Shown here one piece after another: positions 60,451 through 64,000 of a stretch of 64,000 nucleotides of DNA; position 1 is the stretch's first letter, and every line of letters begins with the position of its first letter. The translations under genes were made by a program, and so were the position numbers. Source of the DNA: Hetaerina americana. Taxonomy: Eukaryota > Arthropoda > Insecta > Odonata > Calopterygidae. The notes under the pieces were generated by a model. The model was not told where the DNA came from. It saw only the letters and a list, made by a program, of their open reading frames with translations, and searched no databases. The DNA is taken from NCBI GenBank assembly GCA_022747635.1, contig JAKTNV010000003.1:94536454-94600453 (forward strand). Direction: 5' to 3'.

Positions 60451-60655
60451 AGGTACATGTGTATGTTAGCAGGTAGTTTGTGTTTGCATTTATGTGGGGT
60501 TTTTGCATAAATTTATAACATTTTTTTTTGTAGAATGTATAAATTTGTGATTTTTGCATGCGGTTTTTTTTCTTGATTACGGGTGGTGCCCTAACACCCC
60601 CCGCCACACGCCCTTGCGGCGGATTGCGGGATATTAAGTAGATGTAGGTGTAGAA
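60451..60655 (+). repeat. Dispersed GC-cored repeat, copy 9 (long form)
   Basis: This contains both halves: 'AGGTACATGTGTATGTTAG' at the start, then 'TTTTTGCATGCGG', 'GGTGCCCTAACACC', 'CCGCCACACGCCCTTGCGGC', 'GGATTGCGGGATATTAAG' and a 'TAGATGTAGGTGTAG' tail. It is the best partner of copy 1 for defining the full unit. Confidence 0.8.
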
Positions 60656-61140
60656 TGCTAAAAACGTTTTTTTAGAGGCGCGATTCTCCTGGTCCTTTGT
60701 GCGCGTTTTTGGCTTAAGGAAAGTCGGACGCGGAAGCTGAGATAGTTTCTGTGGAAAACACGCGGTGAGTTAACTGCCCTCGAATTCCTCCCTCTCTCTT
60801 AAATCCCTTTTTCCGCGGGAATTTCCTCAAAACTTGGCTTCTCATCTTCTGTTAAGTGTGCTCGCCCCTCCTTTGAGTTACTGCGAGCGAACGTCTACTT
60901 CCTAGCAAGCCATTAACTCACCCTTTAATGACCCCATTCTCTTTCTTCCCCACCCTCTCTCATTCTTATCGCGGAGTTCGGAAGGGTTTAAAAACCATTT
61001 AACGAGATTTAAGGAGGTGGGGGATGGGGATAAATAATAGGGCAGCAGTGGGAGAGTGTGCTGGGAAGAAGAGTTGCTGACGGTTCTTTAATCTCCTCTC
61101 TGTCCTAAATCCGAGCAATATTCTCGTCTCCCTATTCACA
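60656..61140. other. GC-richer interval
   Basis: CpG-enriched at 60680-60800, then C/T-rich and G/A-rich stretches. No gene recognised. Confidence 0.35.
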
Positions 61141-61599
61141 TTAATCCGATCAGGAACGAGACTTCTTTCAAATGTGAGTGAAAGATAGGCAGCGATTCAA
61201 AAACACCGAAATCAGTGCACCTCCGTCGTATTTTACAATTTTATGGAGCACGGAATAAAACGCTCTGGCTGTAAAAATTGATCATTTTTGTAAAAACAAG
61301 CAATATTTTTAGACAAGGTGAATCACGTTCATCTTACTTTTATTCCATAGAAACCACAGTAAAATTTCGGCCAAGTACGTGAAGAGACAGTCACGCGGTA
61401 TACTCGGCTTACTTTAACATTCGTTAATAAATCGAGTACAAACAGGGGACCGGAGGAACTCCTCTCTGTGACGGCAAACTTTCTAAACGAGAGACATCAG
61501 AGAACAGGTGTTTAAGCTCACTTTAAACCTCGGATGGGCCCGTAAAGCCCAAGTATGATCATTAGAAACCCGACGCCACACAACTAGAAAGGGTTTGGA
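61141..61599. other. Non-coding interval
   Basis: Mixed composition. No gene, RNA or repeat recognised. Confidence 0.4.
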
Positions 61600-62720
61600 G
61601 AGAATCTGGTATCGGTGGGCTCCCCTCGGACTTGCCGAATCCCACACGGTGAGTCAGTCAATTCACTGAAACTTCAGGACGGGATAAGAGGTACGGAACG
61701 CATGGGAGGGATTCGGAGGAGAGAAGGGTATAATGGGTCGGATTGCAAGGCATCGGGAGGGCAATCGAATTGAGAGGAACTCCCGGTCCGAGACAACGGC
61801 GCCCAAGGAATCCCGATTTATGAAGAACTCCGAAACACCCTCATGGCTCGGCTCACCCCATCGCCATCCCCTCGCTCCTTCCCCCATTCGCTCAGCCGTC
61901 TTTTGAACGTCTCCTGCATTAAACCCTGTTCTTCCTCCCTCCATCTCTCTCTCTCCTTCCCCGTCTTCTACCTTCAACCCCTCTTCAGCCATCATCTCCC
62001 TCTTCATCCCCATTCTCTTACTCCCCTTCCCTCTCTCTACCACCCCGGTTTTAATTCTCCCTCACCCCCAGGCGGCCTCGGTAGCATAGGCTTCAGGGTT
62101 TGAGCAGACATGCTGTTGGTGGGATGCCAAAGTAATGCAACGGAGTAATCAAGGGACGGTGAGAGGATTGTAGTGAGAGAGCGAGGATTGTAGGGACTGA
62201 TGGGGCGGTGGGGGGGCTCGGGTGAAGGTGTGCGGGGTCGGGTGAGTGTGGAAGGGAGAAGTGGGCCTCGATATGAGACGACGGAGGGGGGGGGAGCTTT
62301 GGGCTTTGGGATAGGAGGGGGAGAAGGGTTTCGGGTGTAAAAAGATAGGGGGGGAAGGGTAGGTAGTAGAGAGGATTGACTCCAAATTAAGGGGGCGGCG
62401 AGCGAGGAAAGGGACGAGGGATGAATCGTAAGAGGGTGGAAGGGAGAGTTTTGGTGGCGGAGAGGGTTGCACGTGAGACCGGGAGGGAGAGATGGGAGGA
62501 CGGGCCAAGGAAGCAGGAAGACCACCCCGATGCATTAAGGGTTCAAAAGAGAGAGAGAGAAAAGGAGGGAGAGATGGGTGGTAGGGGGGAGAGAGGGTGC
62601 TGCCCCCCCTCATTCCGAGAGACAAATGCCTTCGGAAGCTGGAGGGAGGAGATCGGAGGGCGGACGGAATGGGGAGATCGGATATTACCGCGGATTGATA
62701 TATTAAAAAGGTTTTCCATG
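61600..62720. other. Large purine/pyrimidine-skewed island with G-quadruplex potential
   Basis: The plus strand is G/A-rich at 61680-61800, C/T-rich at 61860-62070, and strongly G-rich at 62150-62680. There are many G runs (for example 62285-62335). The overlapping open frames (62037-62525 and 62149-62625 minus, 62421-62744 plus) are Pro/Ser-rich or Arg/Glu/Gly-rich without domains. At more than 1 kb it is the largest such island here. Confidence 0.5.
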
Positions 62721-64000
62721 GCTATTTTTCTCTCGATCTCTTGATTCCTCTTCGTGCCAGAACAAGGGAGGCGTATAGGGGTGGTGAGGAGAGACATTTA
62801 GATGAGTTTCCCGAATGAAACATTTTTGAGGTGCGTAAAGTATCGTTCGATTTATTTTTAACTATTGTGTCGATCTGAACTGACGACTCTTTTAACATTT
62901 CCTCTTTGACTGCAAGTATTAAATTTTTCATGGTTTTACCAAGAGCACTCAGCTGGCAAATCCCCATAACAGAGATGACCAAAAGGGATATATCCGTAAT
63001 GGATCTCGAAAGGGTTTCTAGAGATATCAAAAAGATGCTAAGCAATGAGTAAATTTTAGCCTTGTTTCTAGCAAATTAAGACTTCTTGTTTTATCATTTC
63101 GATCATTCTGTTCGTTTTGAATGCAGACTATTCTCTACGTTAAGTTGAAAAAATGAGAAATAGGGATACATTTTCATTCAGTTTGAATAGCAATAACCTA
63201 ACCTCTAACTGAGGATAGCTGTGATCAGTGTGACATGGAATGATAAAACATTTGATATTTGAGTCAACCACCTAGTGCGTGGTCATGTGGTATTTCCTCA
63301 ATATGTTAAATAAAAGAACAATTTGGTCATCAGCCCGAAGATTGGTTTGATAGAGGAGGGTAGAGCTTACCTGGTAATTAGCTCAAAGATATGTGACATT
63401 CATACATCAGGGTAGGGCCGTCAGATACTTTCCCTATGTCGCCCATTGTTTTCCAAAAAGATGTTTCCCTGGAATATCTGGTACCTTATTAGTTAATAGA
63501 AAATATTTACTAAAATCACCGACTCTGTGGAAGTGCAGTGACATTTAATGCTACCACGACCAACGAAATTCCAAATACAGTAATAAGCTACTTGTTATTG
63601 CATCAATAATTTTCCTCCTACCTATAACACAAGGAAATTAAATCTCTTCCATTGTAAAGCTACAAGTCATGGTGCCTGATAAATACCAAAGATAATCCAA
63701 GTAAAAAAGATGCTCTACGTCGTGAATCTTTGCCCCGCGTACGTAGTTGGAAGAACGCAGTTCCGTAGCGTGAAATCGTGGGTAGGGGAGTTTCCTAATA
63801 TATTGCGAAGAGGATTTACCAATTATTTTCATTGCACTGTACAGATAAATACAACCGTATTAGCGTTGGGGTCCAAACAAAGGGACAGAAGCGCATTAGT
63901 GTTGTGAAATAGCTACACTATTATGCATTGACGCTCCTTCCTTGCCTGATTAATGCTTCAATCGGTATTTTAAAGTCATGTGGTGATTAAACTAGGTCAT
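62721..64000. other. AT-rich non-coding interval
   Basis: No supported gene. 'GAAGATTGGTTTGATAG' near 63339-63355 is a possible decayed relative of the retroposon-tail motif at 35785. Open frames (62722-63045 minus, 63638-63832 minus, 63710-63907 plus) have no motif. Confidence 0.4.

Noticed and set aside
62037..62625. Two overlapping Pro/Ser-rich minus open frames of about 160 codons
   Set aside because: Both frames are open because the strand is C/T-rich and stops are rare; two frames open together is the sign of composition, not coding.

Overview
The window is repeat-rich, intron- and RNA-pol-III-style eukaryotic DNA with no recognisable host gene. It is most likely from an arthropod, probably an insect with a large genome. 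The evidence is the mobile-element mix: one Penelope-like element (PLE) with a long open reading frame, two different mariner elements with internal deletions plus a third mariner end, a decayed non-LTR reverse transcriptase, several tRNA-derived SINE-like copies, long (TA)n tracts, and a short GC-rich dispersed repeat present about nine times. The species cannot be fixed from this sequence alone.

Layout. 1-7.1 kb: AT-rich DNA with two GC-rich islands, a perfect hairpin and two copies of the dispersed repeat. 7.1-9.4 kb: the only convincing protein gene, a PLE reverse transcriptase with a C-terminal GIY-YIG endonuclease (7235-9286). A hammerhead-ribozyme-like fold overlaps its stop codon and a TATA-like box lies just upstream. 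9.5-10.0 kb: a broken non-LTR reverse transcriptase on the minus strand. 10-38 kb: mostly non-coding, with a 27-bp-arm hairpin, two fold-back elements, SINE-like copies, dispersed repeats, purine-rich islands, and a separate ('orphan') hammerhead-like fold at 25.7 kb. 38.4-39.3 kb: a mariner with both terminal inverted repeats but no catalytic core. 42.7-45.5 kb: three long (TA)n tracts, a mariner 3' end, a decayed ribozyme-like fold and a second core-deleted mariner of a different family. 45.5-64 kb: more purine-rich islands, SINE-like copies, two more ribozyme-like folds near 52.2-52.4 kb and two more dispersed-repeat copies.

How the parts relate. The PLE is probably the only element here that could make an active enzyme, and it appears to lack its true N-terminus. 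The ribozyme-like folds share one architecture (CUGANGA-type box, one extra base, short stem II, GAAA, 1-2 bp stem III). They are best read as remnants of PLE or PLE-dependent non-autonomous elements. The mariners keep TIRs and DNA-binding segments but no catalytic residues, so they could at most be mobilised in trans. Most remaining open frames lie in purine-rich islands, where stop codons are rare on either strand, and are not supported as genes.
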